Of a DNA stretch of 15,310 nucleotides, positions 6,551 through 14,445 are shown one piece after another. The first letter of the stretch is position 1, and every line of letters starts with the position of its first letter. The DNA comes from Caldifarciminota bacterium. Its GTDB lineage: Bacteria > Hydrothermota > Tepidihabitantia > Tepidihabitantales > JAOUPE01. Both the position numbers and the translations under genes were made by a program. Where the stretch lies: contig JAOUPE010000013.1 in assembly GCA_029880025.1 (NCBI GenBank), positions 1 through 15,310 on the forward strand, in the 5' to 3' direction. Under the pieces are notes generated by a model. That model saw only the letters and a program-made list of their open reading frames with translations. It did not search any database and had not been told where the DNA came from.

Positions 6551-7735
6551 ATGGTATTTTTTCTTGTTTTATTACAAATTGTTAATCTAAATCCTGATTT
6601 CGGGATAGTGATTGCGCAGCATGATACTGGTAATGTAATAATGAAGGTGACAGCGCGTGGTTGTATTGGCGATACTGTAACCGGTACTGGAAACATAACA
6701 AACGGCTTCAAATATCCTCGAACCGGTCAGGATTGGTTATTCTTTGGTGGTTTCGCGGTTGGTAATTCTATTACCTATGTCGCTGATGGACACTACGCGC
6801 CCGGTGGTTTAACTAGTCACGATTTTCGAGTGGTGGATAGTTTAGAACGTGTTTTCCGTCATGGTGCACAAGAATGGGAATGTCGCTACAATGATTCAGG
6901 ACATCCAACACCCAAGAATCTTCGGGTAAAGCAGTATAGTATTGGCAGCCCAAATTCACTCTATGACGACGGAGTGATAATGGAATTTACCATTGAAAAC
7001 GAAGATACGGTTAATCCGGTAAATGACCTTTACGCTGCTTTAATGTTTGATTTTGATATGGGAACTTCAAATCTAACCATGTGCGGTTCTGATACGATAA
7101 GACGATGTGTTTGGATGCGTCAGTATTCAACCGATAATCCAACTATCGGTACAAAGATACTTTATCCAGAAAGCTGGGCAAATCTTGCGTGTGTCGACCA
7201 CCGAGTGTATATCTATCCTGATACCGGTTTTGCCGATTCTTCTAAATATAAATTCATGTCCGGCATGATTAGAATGTATTCCTCCCCTCGTAATGACGAT
7301 TGGACGATACTCGCTTCAATTGGACCATTTTCATTAGAGCCCGCCCAGGAATATACCTGTGCCTTTGCCATTTTAGGTGGGGCAAACCTTAACGACTTCT
7401 ATGCTAACGCCGATAGCATGCAAAGTTATTACCAGCAAATTATTAGTATTGAAGAGAATCAAACGCCAAAATTTGAGCCGACCAATGTGAAAATCTCTTG
7501 TTTGAATCCGTTTAAGGAAAATGGTCTCATAAAATTGCAGGTATCTGAAAAGTGTGCAATTAAACTGAATCTATACGATGCATTAGGACGATACGTGAAG
7601 AGCGTATGGCAAGGCGCAGGTCCATGCAATGAGGATATAATCCTCGATACCCAAAATTTACCGACTGGTCTTTACTTCCTGCGTCTTAATACCGGAAAGA
7701 TGACAAAAACGCTAAAAGTTATAATCAGCCGGTAA
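6551..7735 (+). CDS. Secreted protein with type IX-type C-terminal sorting domain, function unknown
   Basis: A 394-aa protein with a hydrophobic N-terminus (about residues 2-12) lacking the usual basic residues, so signal cleavage is uncertain. The central part (about 15-290) is beta-rich with aromatic and acidic loops, including FDFDMG near 166-171, and resembles no enzyme I can name. The last ~80 residues match a FlgD-like/type IX sorting domain: LNLYDALGRYV, then NLPTGLYFLRLN, and a basic tail KTLKVIISR. This is the same architecture as the M6 protease C-terminus in this window. It is likely a surface or released structural or binding protein. It is monocistronic, with its own promoter, a perfect Shine-Dalgarno, and a very strong terminator right after the stop. 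Confidence 0.8.
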   Translation: MVFFLVLLQIVNLNPDFGIVIAQHDTGNVIMKVTARGCIGDTVTGTGNITNGFKYPRTGQDWLFFGGFAVGNSITYVADGHYAPGGLTSHDFRVVDSLERVFRHGAQEWECRYNDSGHPTPKNLRVKQYSIGSPNSLYDDGVIMEFTIENEDTVNPVNDLYAALMFDFDMGTSNLTMCGSDTIRRCVWMRQYSTDNPTIGTKILYPESWANLACVDHRVYIYPDTGFADSSKYKFMSGMIRMYSSPRNDDWTILASIGPFSLEPAQEYTCAFAILGGANLNDFYANADSMQSYYQQIISIEENQTPKFEPTNVKISCLNPFKENGLIKLQVSEKCAIKLNLYDALGRYVKSVWQGAGPCNEDIILDTQNLPTGLYFLRLNTGKMTKTLKVIISR

Positions 7736-7749
7736 CTCGCTTAAGTTAA

Positions 7750-7782
7750 ATGGGGCGGAAAATTTTCCGCCCCATTTTTTTT
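7750..7782 (+). terminator. Strong intrinsic terminator after secreted protein gene
   Basis: GGGGCGG-AAAATTTT-CCGCCCC is a perfect palindrome of 22 bp (26 bp with flanking bases) followed by eight T after one A. It lies 16 bp past the stop. The minus-strand side lacks a T-run, so it serves mainly the plus-strand gene, but it also separates it from the convergent DUF192 gene. Confidence 0.95.
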
Positions 7783-7863
7783 CTAAAATATTTATTCAGC
7801 ATAATTTTCTTTAACCGGAATAATCCAACAAAATTATTTAACCGATTAATTGAGAAAAATAAA

Positions 7864-8331
7864 TTATTGATCTGGTTCTGGTAAGCCAAAAACCGTATCA
7901 CCAATCCTGATACCCTTTTCTAAAAACCAGCCTTGATTTGTCTCTAAAGCATAAAGAATCGGCTTTTGCGGATAATGCTCGGTTTGTTCATCCAAGGGGG
8001 TCATTTGCTGAATATCGGTAATGATTCCAGCCCGGTCGATAAAGGCAATGCTTAGAGCTATTTTCGTATTTTTCATGTAAAACGGATAAATCGCTTCCTC
8101 GGGAAAAACAAACAGCATCCCCTCTTCAGGTGCCAGGACCGAACGATACATTAAACCCTGGATTCTTTTTTCCGGCGTGTCGGCAATCTCGACTTTAATC
8201 TTTATCGATTTGATTTGCAAAACAATTTTTTTGGGTTCTGGTGGGGTGCCTTTTACGCTTTCTTTTTTTTGACTGCGGCAGACCAGCAATAGACCGCAGA
8301 CGCTGAGTATCGCCCAACGGCGGAGAGGCAC
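7864..8331 (-). CDS. DUF192 family membrane-anchored or secreted protein
   Basis: A 155-aa protein of the DUF192 (COG1430) family, small beta-rich proteins of unknown biochemical role usually exported. Family motifs are clear: R56-xx-GLM-xR (56-63), GMLFVFP (71-77), FYMKNT (84-89), the FIDRAG segment (98-102), and YALETNQGWF (127-136). The N-terminus (MPLRRW then a hydrophobic stretch to C18) looks like a signal peptide, possibly a lipoprotein, although Val at -1 is atypical. The start is GTG, whose G overlaps the glyS stop (TAGTG), indicating translational coupling. It therefore depends on the glyS transcript. A link of function with tRNA charging is not implied. Confidence 0.88.
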   Translation of the reverse strand: MPLRRWAILSVCGLLLVCRSQKKESVKGTPPEPKKIVLQIKSIKIKVEIADTPEKRIQGLMYRSVLAPEEGMLFVFPEEAIYPFYMKNTKIALSIAFIDRAGIITDIQQMTPLDEQTEHYPQKPILYALETNQGWFLEKGIRIGDTVFGLPEPDQ

Positions 8332-10436
8332 TATTCGCCTTCTAAGACAATTTGTGACAGGTCGGCAACTTTCGTGAACAATGATTTAAGATAATCTAAT
8401 AAGGCGAGACGGTTTTGCCGTAAATTGATGTCGCCGGTCATTATCAAAACATTATCGAAAAGGTCGTCAATCTTTTTACGCAAAGATAAAAGTAATTTTA
8501 AGGCTTCAGAATAATTTTGCTGCTTAATCGCTTCCTTCAGCGGTTGCTCAATCTCCCGGGCTTTATTCAGCAGTTCTCTCTCGTCTTTTTCGATGAGCAG
8601 CTGCTCTTTAATTGGACCGGTTATCTCCTGTCCTTTCAGGATGTTGGCTACCCGTTTCTGACCAATAACCAGGTCTCGAAAATCCTTGCCCGAACGGAAC
8701 TCTTCAAGGGCAATGGCTCTTTGCCAGGCATCTACCGGATTTACCCAGCAAACTTCCAGGACCGCATTTGCCGCATCGTAGCGCAGTTTGCGGTCGAGAA
8801 ATAGACTCGCCAATCGCTCTTTAAAGAATTGGTGAAGCTTAAGTAGAATTTGCGTGCGGTCGGTTCGCACCAATGCTTCGTAGCCGGCTTGTTCATAAAG
8901 CTTTAAATCCTGAGAAAGCAAAGCCGCTAAATCAAACTGGAATCCTTTTTCCGTGATAATTGCGAGAATTCCTGATGCCTGGCGACGCAAAGCAAACGGG
9001 TCTTCGGAACCGGATGGGATGGCACCGATTATGAAAGAGGCAACAATATTGTCAATTTTATCTATGATACTTAAAAGCCCACCCTCTTTACTTCGGGGTA
9101 ATGAATCAAACTGACTTTTGGGTTGATAATGTTCTCGGATGGCATTAGCCACTGGCAAGGGTTCACCGGTTGCTTCGGCATAAATCCCACCGATTGTTCC
9201 TTGTAAGCTGGCAAATTCTTTTTCTCTAATCATATTGGTCAAAAGGTCAACTTTTGCCAGTTCGGCGGCACGCACTAATAGTTCGACTTCAATCCCTGGG
9301 ACGGATTGAGTAATGAACTTTGACAGTTCGATTAAGCGCCGGGTCTTCTCATAAAGGTTACCCAAGCCTTCAATCCAGGTCACGGTTTTTTGGGTTTCGA
9401 TTAACGGCGCAAGACCTTTTTTAAAATCCTCTTGCAAGTAGAATAATGCATCTTTAAGTCTGGATTCGACCGCTTTCTCATACCAGCTTTTTACCAATGC
9501 TTGATTACAACCGGGATTATTACTGACCGTAATGAAAAATGGTCGCAACTTACCAATCTTATTTTGGATTGAAAAACAACGCTGATGATATTTCAATGCC
9601 GTCATTAAAATGACCGAAGGCAGGGAAAGAAACTCTGGTTTGAATTGACATAGTATCGGATCCGGATACTCGATTGTATTTACCGCCTCGGATATTAGCT
9701 CTTCATCTTTCGTCAGGTATCCGTTAATTTTTTGAGCAATGTGTTTAAGTTTCTTTTCAACCGCACTTCGGCGTTGGATTGGGTCGGCGATGACACCATG
9801 ACGACGCAGGATTTTTTCATAATCCAAAGCGGTTTTCAATTTGATTGGTTTTGCCGTAAGATTGCGATGACCAAAAGTATTGGGTGATGCAACGAGTCCA
9901 TCGATTTTGAAGACTATCGGGTTTTTCCCAAAAAGCGCACAAATCCAGCGTATCGGTCGACCAAAACGTATTTTGCCTTCAGACCAGCGCATCGTCTTGG
10001 CAAAGGGAATCGATTGAATAATTTCCGGTAATGCCTTAACTAAAAGACTCTGGGTCTTTTCTTGGGTTGTCTCTTTTTTCAAAAACGCATATTCACCGCG
10101 GTCGGTCTTTTTCGGGTAAAGGTCATCAACCGTTTTGCCCTGACTCTGAGCAAAGGCAAGGGCACTGCGCAAAGGTTTACCATCCTGGTCGAATGCACTG
10201 CGCCAGGGTGGTCCTGAAACTTCAACGATTTGCTTATCCTGTTTGGCGGCAACCCTTTGGATTAAGACGGCAAGCCGACGTGGGGTATAAAATATTTTCG
10301 TCTTACCGAATCGAATTTTCTGCTTGGACAAAAAATTGCATACCGCTGCCTTAAACCCCTGAGCCGCCGGTTCCACAAATGATGGCGGTAATTCTTCGGT
10401 ACCGATTTCTAAAAGCAAAACATTGCTTTTTTTCAT
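8331..10436 (-). CDS. glyS: Glycyl-tRNA synthetase beta subunit
   Basis: The beta chain (701 aa; E. coli GlyS is 689) of the bacterial heterotetrameric glycyl-tRNA synthetase, which charges tRNA-Gly in the cytoplasm. Hallmarks are the N-terminal LLEIGTEELPP (about 8-18), FAKTMRW (145-151), KYHQRCF (282-288), DPFALRRQA (479-487), and a helical anticodon-binding DALR-type C-terminus. The start was placed at ATG 10436: the open frame extends to 10478, but those codons overlap the -35 and -10 boxes and family proteins begin near this Met. No Shine-Dalgarno is seen. The alpha subunit gene glyQ, often directly upstream of glyS in other bacteria, is not here; the upstream neighbour is divergent alr. 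DUF192 follows by stop-start overlap. Confidence 0.95.
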   Translation of the reverse strand: MKKSNVLLLEIGTEELPPSFVEPAAQGFKAAVCNFLSKQKIRFGKTKIFYTPRRLAVLIQRVAAKQDKQIVEVSGPPWRSAFDQDGKPLRSALAFAQSQGKTVDDLYPKKTDRGEYAFLKKETTQEKTQSLLVKALPEIIQSIPFAKTMRWSEGKIRFGRPIRWICALFGKNPIVFKIDGLVASPNTFGHRNLTAKPIKLKTALDYEKILRRHGVIADPIQRRSAVEKKLKHIAQKINGYLTKDEELISEAVNTIEYPDPILCQFKPEFLSLPSVILMTALKYHQRCFSIQNKIGKLRPFFITVSNNPGCNQALVKSWYEKAVESRLKDALFYLQEDFKKGLAPLIETQKTVTWIEGLGNLYEKTRRLIELSKFITQSVPGIEVELLVRAAELAKVDLLTNMIREKEFASLQGTIGGIYAEATGEPLPVANAIREHYQPKSQFDSLPRSKEGGLLSIIDKIDNIVASFIIGAIPSGSEDPFALRRQASGILAIITEKGFQFDLAALLSQDLKLYEQAGYEALVRTDRTQILLKLHQFFKERLASLFLDRKLRYDAANAVLEVCWVNPVDAWQRAIALEEFRSGKDFRDLVIGQKRVANILKGQEITGPIKEQLLIEKDERELLNKAREIEQPLKEAIKQQNYSEALKLLLSLRKKIDDLFDNVLIMTGDINLRQNRLALLDYLKSLFTKVADLSQIVLEGE

Positions 10437-10449
10437 TTGTCGACATCGG

Positions 10450-10478
10450 ATTATTATCATAATTATTGGTAAAGTCAA
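10450..10478 (-). promoter_or_regulatory. Promoter of glyS, TTGACT-N17-AATAAT
   Basis: The -35 (10473-10478) and a 5/6 -10 box (10450-10455) are 17 bp apart. A leader of about 7 nt without Shine-Dalgarno is expected. No T-box leader is possible upstream of this start. Confidence 0.6.
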
Positions 10479-10526
10479 GAGGAAATTACAAATTCTTTAT
10501 TATTTAAAATCATTGCCCTATTCGGC

Positions 10527-10554
10527 TTGACAATTGATAAATCTCCTCTAATAT
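10527..10554 (+). promoter_or_regulatory. Promoter of alr operon, TTGACA-N16-TAATAT
   Basis: A perfect -35 (10527-10532) and TAATAT (10549-10554) are 16 bp apart. Two consecutive ATG codons follow at 10559 and 10562. The predicted transcription start is around 10561, which favours the second ATG as a leaderless start. Confidence 0.75.
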
Positions 10555-10558
10555 ACCA

Positions 10559-11869
10559 ATGATGGATTCAGAATCTACCGAAAAGCCAAAAAGGTCATTG
10601 CGCAAACGCCCGGAAAGTCTGGGGACGACCTTATGCGATGATTCAAAACAGTTCGCACCAGCCAAATCGCATTCTAACCAGTCATTGCACCTGACCCCAA
10701 AAAATAAACTTCAACCGACCGAAGGAAAACGAATCTGGGCTGAAATCGATTTGAATGCTTTACAGGAAAATCTGGCATCAGTAAAAAAGGTACTCGGCAA
10801 CAAGAAGATTCTATTAGCAATCAAAGCCGATGCTTATGGTCATGGTGCCAAAGAGATTGCTGCTCAGCTTGATGCAAAAGTCGATATGTTTGGCGTGGCT
10901 GGAATCGAAGAAGGAATCAATTTACGCACTAATGGTAAAATAACTGCCCCCATCCTCATTTTGAGCCCGATTCCTTATTATGAGATTGATGCCCTCTTCA
11001 ATCACAATTTGACCCCATCCATTACCGAAATAGAATTCGCCCGTCGCTTAGCTTTAGAAGCAAAGAAACAAGCAAAACCAATCAAGGTTCATATCGAGGT
11101 AGATACTGGTATGGGTCGAACCGGTCTGCCCTATGAAGAGGCTGCCGATACAATCGTTGAGCTCAATTCCAATCCTTATTTGAAGGTTGAAGGTGTATTC
11201 ACCCATTTCCCGGCTGCCGACGTTGATTTCTCTTTTACCAATCAACAGATTGAGAAATATTCATCGTTAATCGAATCGTTAAATCAAGTCGGGGTCAAAC
11301 CAATAATCCGGCATGTTGCCAACTCTGCCGGCTTTCTCAATTTTTCCGCCTCCCATTTTGATATGATAAGACCGGGTCTCGTAATTTATGGTATCAATCC
11401 AAATTCGGCAACCAGTCAAACCATTTCTCTAAACCCGGTAATGAGTTTAAGAAGTCGAATTGTCAATCTGCGTAAAATTCCCAAGGGTCAGAGCATCAGT
11501 TACGAGCGCACTTATTTTACAAAACGGGATTCATTGATTGCGGTCATAACCGCGGGTTATGGTGATGGTTATCCCTGGTCACTTTCCAATAATGCCGAGG
11601 TCTTGGTTTCTGAAGATAGAGCCAAAGTGGTCGGTAATGTCTGTATGGATTTAACCATGATTGATGTGACCGATATCCCGAATGTCAAAATCGGTGACGT
11701 TGTAACCTTGATGGGCAGTTCGGGTAAAGAGACAATCTCGGCTAATGATTTGGCAAATTGGGCAAAAACGATTCCTTATGAAATCATCACCCGGATTAGC
11801 CCTCGGGTACCAAGAGTCTTTATCCAGGACCAAACCGTGCTGAGAGTTCGGGATTTACTCAATTTATGA
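10559..11869 (+). CDS. alr: Alanine racemase with unusual N-terminal extension
   Basis: A PLP-dependent fold type III racemase that makes D-alanine for peptidoglycan. The PLP lysine is K89 in AIKADAYGHG, the family signature VDTGMGRTG is at 181-189, the second catalytic base is Tyr315 in SISYERTY, and GYGDGYPW (333-340) and CMDLTMIDV (362-370) complete the C-terminal domain, which ends with the usual TRISPRVPRVF (411-421). The conserved protein starts at about residue 58 (RIWAEIDLNALQ). The first ~57 residues are hydrophilic, basic and Ser-rich and not part of the family. No ATG or GTG lies closer to the core, and the promoter sits just before the ATGs, so the extension appears to be translated. 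It overlaps the next gene by ATGA. Confidence 0.93.
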   Translation: MMDSESTEKPKRSLRKRPESLGTTLCDDSKQFAPAKSHSNQSLHLTPKNKLQPTEGKRIWAEIDLNALQENLASVKKVLGNKKILLAIKADAYGHGAKEIAAQLDAKVDMFGVAGIEEGINLRTNGKITAPILILSPIPYYEIDALFNHNLTPSITEIEFARRLALEAKKQAKPIKVHIEVDTGMGRTGLPYEEAADTIVELNSNPYLKVEGVFTHFPAADVDFSFTNQQIEKYSSLIESLNQVGVKPIIRHVANSAGFLNFSASHFDMIRPGLVIYGINPNSATSQTISLNPVMSLRSRIVNLRKIPKGQSISYERTYFTKRDSLIAVITAGYGDGYPWSLSNNAEVLVSEDRAKVVGNVCMDLTMIDVTDIPNVKIGDVVTLMGSSGKETISANDLANWAKTIPYEIITRISPRVPRVFIQDQTVLRVRDLLNL

Positions 11870-12135
11870 ATCAAGAACTACCGCCGGTTTCGTTTCAGAG
11901 TATCATCCTGATGTTTTCCGCGGCGGTGTTACAGTATTTAGGCATCACTCCTAATCCCTTAACCAATAAAACCGAAAAGAATTTATCAATGGCAAAACAG
12001 ACCATTGATACCTTAGAAGTTTTGAAAGCCAAGACTAAAGGTAATCTTGATGCTGAGGAGGAAAAATTACTGGATAGCCTGTTGTATGAATTGAGAATGC
12101 ATTATCTAAAGACAACCGAACCCGAGAAGAAATAA
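11866..12135 (+). CDS. DUF1844 domain-containing protein
   Basis: A small 89-aa protein matching the DUF1844 family over nearly its whole length: the F-Q-S-I-I-L-M-F-S-A-A-V-L-Q-YLG N-terminal helix, a PNPLTNK loop, the helix AKQTIDTLEVLKAKTKGNL, and a terminal LLYELRMHYL helix. The family is widespread in bacteria with no assigned function and is usually an all-helical cytoplasmic protein. Its ATG overlaps the alr stop (ATGA), so translation is coupled to alanine racemase. This gives a possible, unproven tie to cell wall physiology. Confidence 0.85.
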   Translation: MNQELPPVSFQSIILMFSAAVLQYLGITPNPLTNKTEKNLSMAKQTIDTLEVLKAKTKGNLDAEEEKLLDSLLYELRMHYLKTTEPEKK

Positions 12136-12177
12136 ATAATTTAGAACTAATCGGATTCCTTCGCTTCTTTTTAAAAA

Positions 12178-13284
12178 ATGAAATCACTAACCGCAACCTA
12201 TTCCCCAAAAAAGATTTTGAATGTTCACAAGTATTGTGATGGTGGTTGGTTTTGGGTAAAGTATTCGGCTCACCCATATTTAGGCTGCAGCTACGGTTGT
12301 CTTTATTGTTATGAATGGGATAAAAAATACACTCCTTACCAGGACCCTGATGACTTTGACCGCTTGGTTAAAGTCAAGGACAATGCTGCCGAACTTTTAG
12401 CTCAGGAATTAGCAACCCAGCCAGTTGATATTATAACGCTCGGCGATTGGCAGCCGGTCGAGCGCAAATATCGTTCCTCCCGGAAAATGCTTGAAATAGC
12501 TCTCGAATTAGGTTTTCCGGTTTTTATCAATGAGAAATCGCCATTAATCACCAGAGATTTGGATTTACTCGCCAAAATCAACCGGCGCAGTTATGTCAAT
12601 GTCGGTTTTTCGATTATGACCAGCCAGGACGATGAAACAAGAAGGCTATTTGAGCCAAAAGCGCCATCAATCCAATCCCGGTTTGAGGCGATGGAAATGA
12701 TTAGTTCAGCTGGTATTATGACCGGAACCGTCTTCATCCCAATTTTACCGTTCATCTATGATAATGAAAAGAATATCAAAGAAGTAATAAAGACAACCAA
12801 ACAAGCCGGTGGTAAATATGTACTGGACGGTGGTCTAACCCTTTTCGGTTACTGTAAAGACAAATACTATCAGGCACTAAAGAGTCTTGACCCAAAACTA
12901 ATTGCCAATTATGAGAAAATCTATAAAGACCCCAACGGTCTGCCTTTCTATTATCGAGAAGTTCACAGTCTGGTGAAAAAATATTGTCAGCAGTATCGAA
13001 TCAGCAATACGATTCCTCGACCGGTCAAATTCTTCCCGGGCAAGTCAAAAATTAATAAGCTCGTTGCCGAGAAAGTCTACCTGAAAGCACGTGAACTCCA
13101 GTTCCAGGCTGAATCTTATTATCGAATCTTAGCCTACCTAAAAGTAGCTCACGGTTTAGATGAACTCGACTACGATGTTTTCAGTCTTTATCAAAAAGAA
13201 GGCAGCGATGGATTAAAAAAAATCCCCGGGGTGGGCGATAAGATGGCAATCGTGATTGAAGAAGTGCTGGCTGATTTCAAATAA
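12178..13284 (+). CDS. SplB-like radical SAM protein with C-terminal helix-hairpin-helix
   Basis: A 368-aa radical SAM protein of the COG1533 (spore photoproduct lyase-related) group. The 4Fe-4S/SAM motif is C37-SYG-C41-LY-C44 (CxxxCxxC), preceded by the short N-terminal segment typical of this group. ITLGDWQPVERKY (86-98) and a TIM-barrel-like run follow to about residue 280. The C-terminus (about 300-368) is helical and ends with LKKIPGVGDKMAIVIEEVL, a good helix-hairpin-helix DNA-binding motif (346-364). This suggests a DNA-directed radical reaction, but the substrate is unknown and spore photoproduct repair itself is not implied. The ATG lacks a clear Shine-Dalgarno or promoter; it lies 42 bp after the DUF1844 gene and may belong to the alr transcript. 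Confidence 0.85.
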   Translation: MKSLTATYSPKKILNVHKYCDGGWFWVKYSAHPYLGCSYGCLYCYEWDKKYTPYQDPDDFDRLVKVKDNAAELLAQELATQPVDIITLGDWQPVERKYRSSRKMLEIALELGFPVFINEKSPLITRDLDLLAKINRRSYVNVGFSIMTSQDDETRRLFEPKAPSIQSRFEAMEMISSAGIMTGTVFIPILPFIYDNEKNIKEVIKTTKQAGGKYVLDGGLTLFGYCKDKYYQALKSLDPKLIANYEKIYKDPNGLPFYYREVHSLVKKYCQQYRISNTIPRPVKFFPGKSKINKLVAEKVYLKARELQFQAESYYRILAYLKVAHGLDELDYDVFSLYQKEGSDGLKKIPGVGDKMAIVIEEVLADFK

Positions 13285-13386
13285 TCTATCTTTATTCTCT
13301 GATATGAGAAACAACTTAATAACCTTTACAATTCGCTGATTCCTATAATTCTTTAAACTTCAAAATATTAGGGATGATGAAAACAT

Positions 13387-13414
13387 TGACAACTTAGAAA
13401 AGTCAAGTATAATT
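13387..13414 (+). promoter_or_regulatory. Full-consensus promoter TTGACA-N16-TATAAT
   Basis: Both boxes match consensus perfectly (-35 at 13387-13392, -10 at 13409-13414), making it the strongest promoter in the window apart from its 16-bp spacer. The predicted start near 13421 gives a 20-nt leader containing GGAGG at 13431-13435. Confidence 0.88.
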
Positions 13415-13440
13415 TGCTATCCGCCTATCGGAGGAACTTT

Positions 13441-14394
13441 GTGATTAGTGACTCGAAGGTAATAAAATTACTCGAACAGTTGACCAATGGTGAAATTGAA
13501 GAACTGAAGCCGGTTTTTAACCCCAAATCAGCAAAATGTGTTGACTATCCATTAGCCGATAAAATTCTTACCCAATCCAACAGTTATACCTTACACTTAC
13601 TTGAAGACTTGACCCGTCTGGGTTATCTGACCAAAAAGTTTTATGACAAAATCATGTATTGTCCGGTTTGTAATTCGACCGACATCCGTTATTCAACCTA
13701 TTGTCCAAACTGCGGTTCCGGTCATATTTTGCACAGTATCGTTATTGAACATCCGTCCTGCGGTTATCTTGGAATCGAAAAAGAATTCACCAATGAAAAC
13801 GGGCATAAATGCCCGAAGTGTCATAAAGAGTTAAATTTGATTGGCAGCGACTATAATAGTCCAGGTTATTATTACAAGTGTTACGATTGTGGCGAATTAG
13901 TTATAACTCCGGTTGAAAAGTGGCATTGCCGTCAATGTGCAACCGTATTCGGCAAAGAAGAAATTCGGGAGTTATGCCTATATTCTTATCGAATCAGTGA
14001 AGAGAAAAAGGATAAATTGCATCTGGAGCGTATTCCTAAGAATCGGGTTGCCGAATTGCTAATCCGGGATGGTTATGAGGTGCAGGGTTCGTTCAAAATC
14101 ACCGGTCGGTCCGGCGCCGAACATGAGATTGACCTTTTGGCAACCAAACACTCAGGACCGTTTGAGCATCGTATTGTTGTCGGTTTTGCTTCGGCTGAGC
14201 ATGAGGTCGATTCCGAAGAAGTGATAAAGTTATATGCCAAGGCTTATGATGTGAATGCTCAGGATATAATTATGATTGCGCTGCCCAGATTGAGTCCGGA
14301 TGCCAACCATTTTGCCCAACATTACCGAATCAGAGTATTTGAAGCCGAAGATTTGGATAAGATTGAAACCGCCTTTAATCACATTCACACCTAA
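13441..14394 (+). CDS. TackOD1-type zinc-ribbon protein with degenerate PD-(D/E)XK-like C-terminus
   Basis: A 317-aa protein starting at GTG after a GGAGG site (the frame is open 27 nt further up to a TTG, but that overlaps the -10 box). Residues 1-70 look helical and winged-helix-like (YPLADKIL, then LLEDLTRLGYLTKKF). Residues 72-168 hold five CxxC pairs (74/77, 88/91, 124/127, 147/150, 163/166) plus H104 and C107, with GSDYNSPGYYYKC between, a pattern matching the TackOD1 metal-binding domain. Residues 200-300 resemble a restriction-endonuclease fold: an RVAELLIRDGYEV helix-strand, GRSGAEHEIDLLA with E229 and D231, and a strand IVVGFA (245-250) where an active enzyme would read a form of ExK. 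The key Glu and Lys are Gly and Ala, so nuclease activity is probably lost. A role in DNA or signal sensing is plausible but unproven. Strong promoter, monocistronic. Confidence 0.8.
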   Translation: MISDSKVIKLLEQLTNGEIEELKPVFNPKSAKCVDYPLADKILTQSNSYTLHLLEDLTRLGYLTKKFYDKIMYCPVCNSTDIRYSTYCPNCGSGHILHSIVIEHPSCGYLGIEKEFTNENGHKCPKCHKELNLIGSDYNSPGYYYKCYDCGELVITPVEKWHCRQCATVFGKEEIRELCLYSYRISEEKKDKLHLERIPKNRVAELLIRDGYEVQGSFKITGRSGAEHEIDLLATKHSGPFEHRIVVGFASAEHEVDSEEVIKLYAKAYDVNAQDIIMIALPRLSPDANHFAQHYRIRVFEAEDLDKIETAFNHIHT

Positions 14395-14445
14395 TCATAA
14401 TAGCTAAAATATCACCTGGAATTTTCTGCCTCTTTTATCAAAAAC

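Noticed and set aside
10437..10478. Longer GlyS start at a TTG
   Set aside because: That TTG is the first part of the TTGACT -35 box, and GlyS family proteins begin close to the GTEELP motif.
13414..13440. TTG start for the TackOD1 gene
   Set aside because: It overlaps the TATAAT box; the GTG at 13441 follows GGAGG at proper distance.
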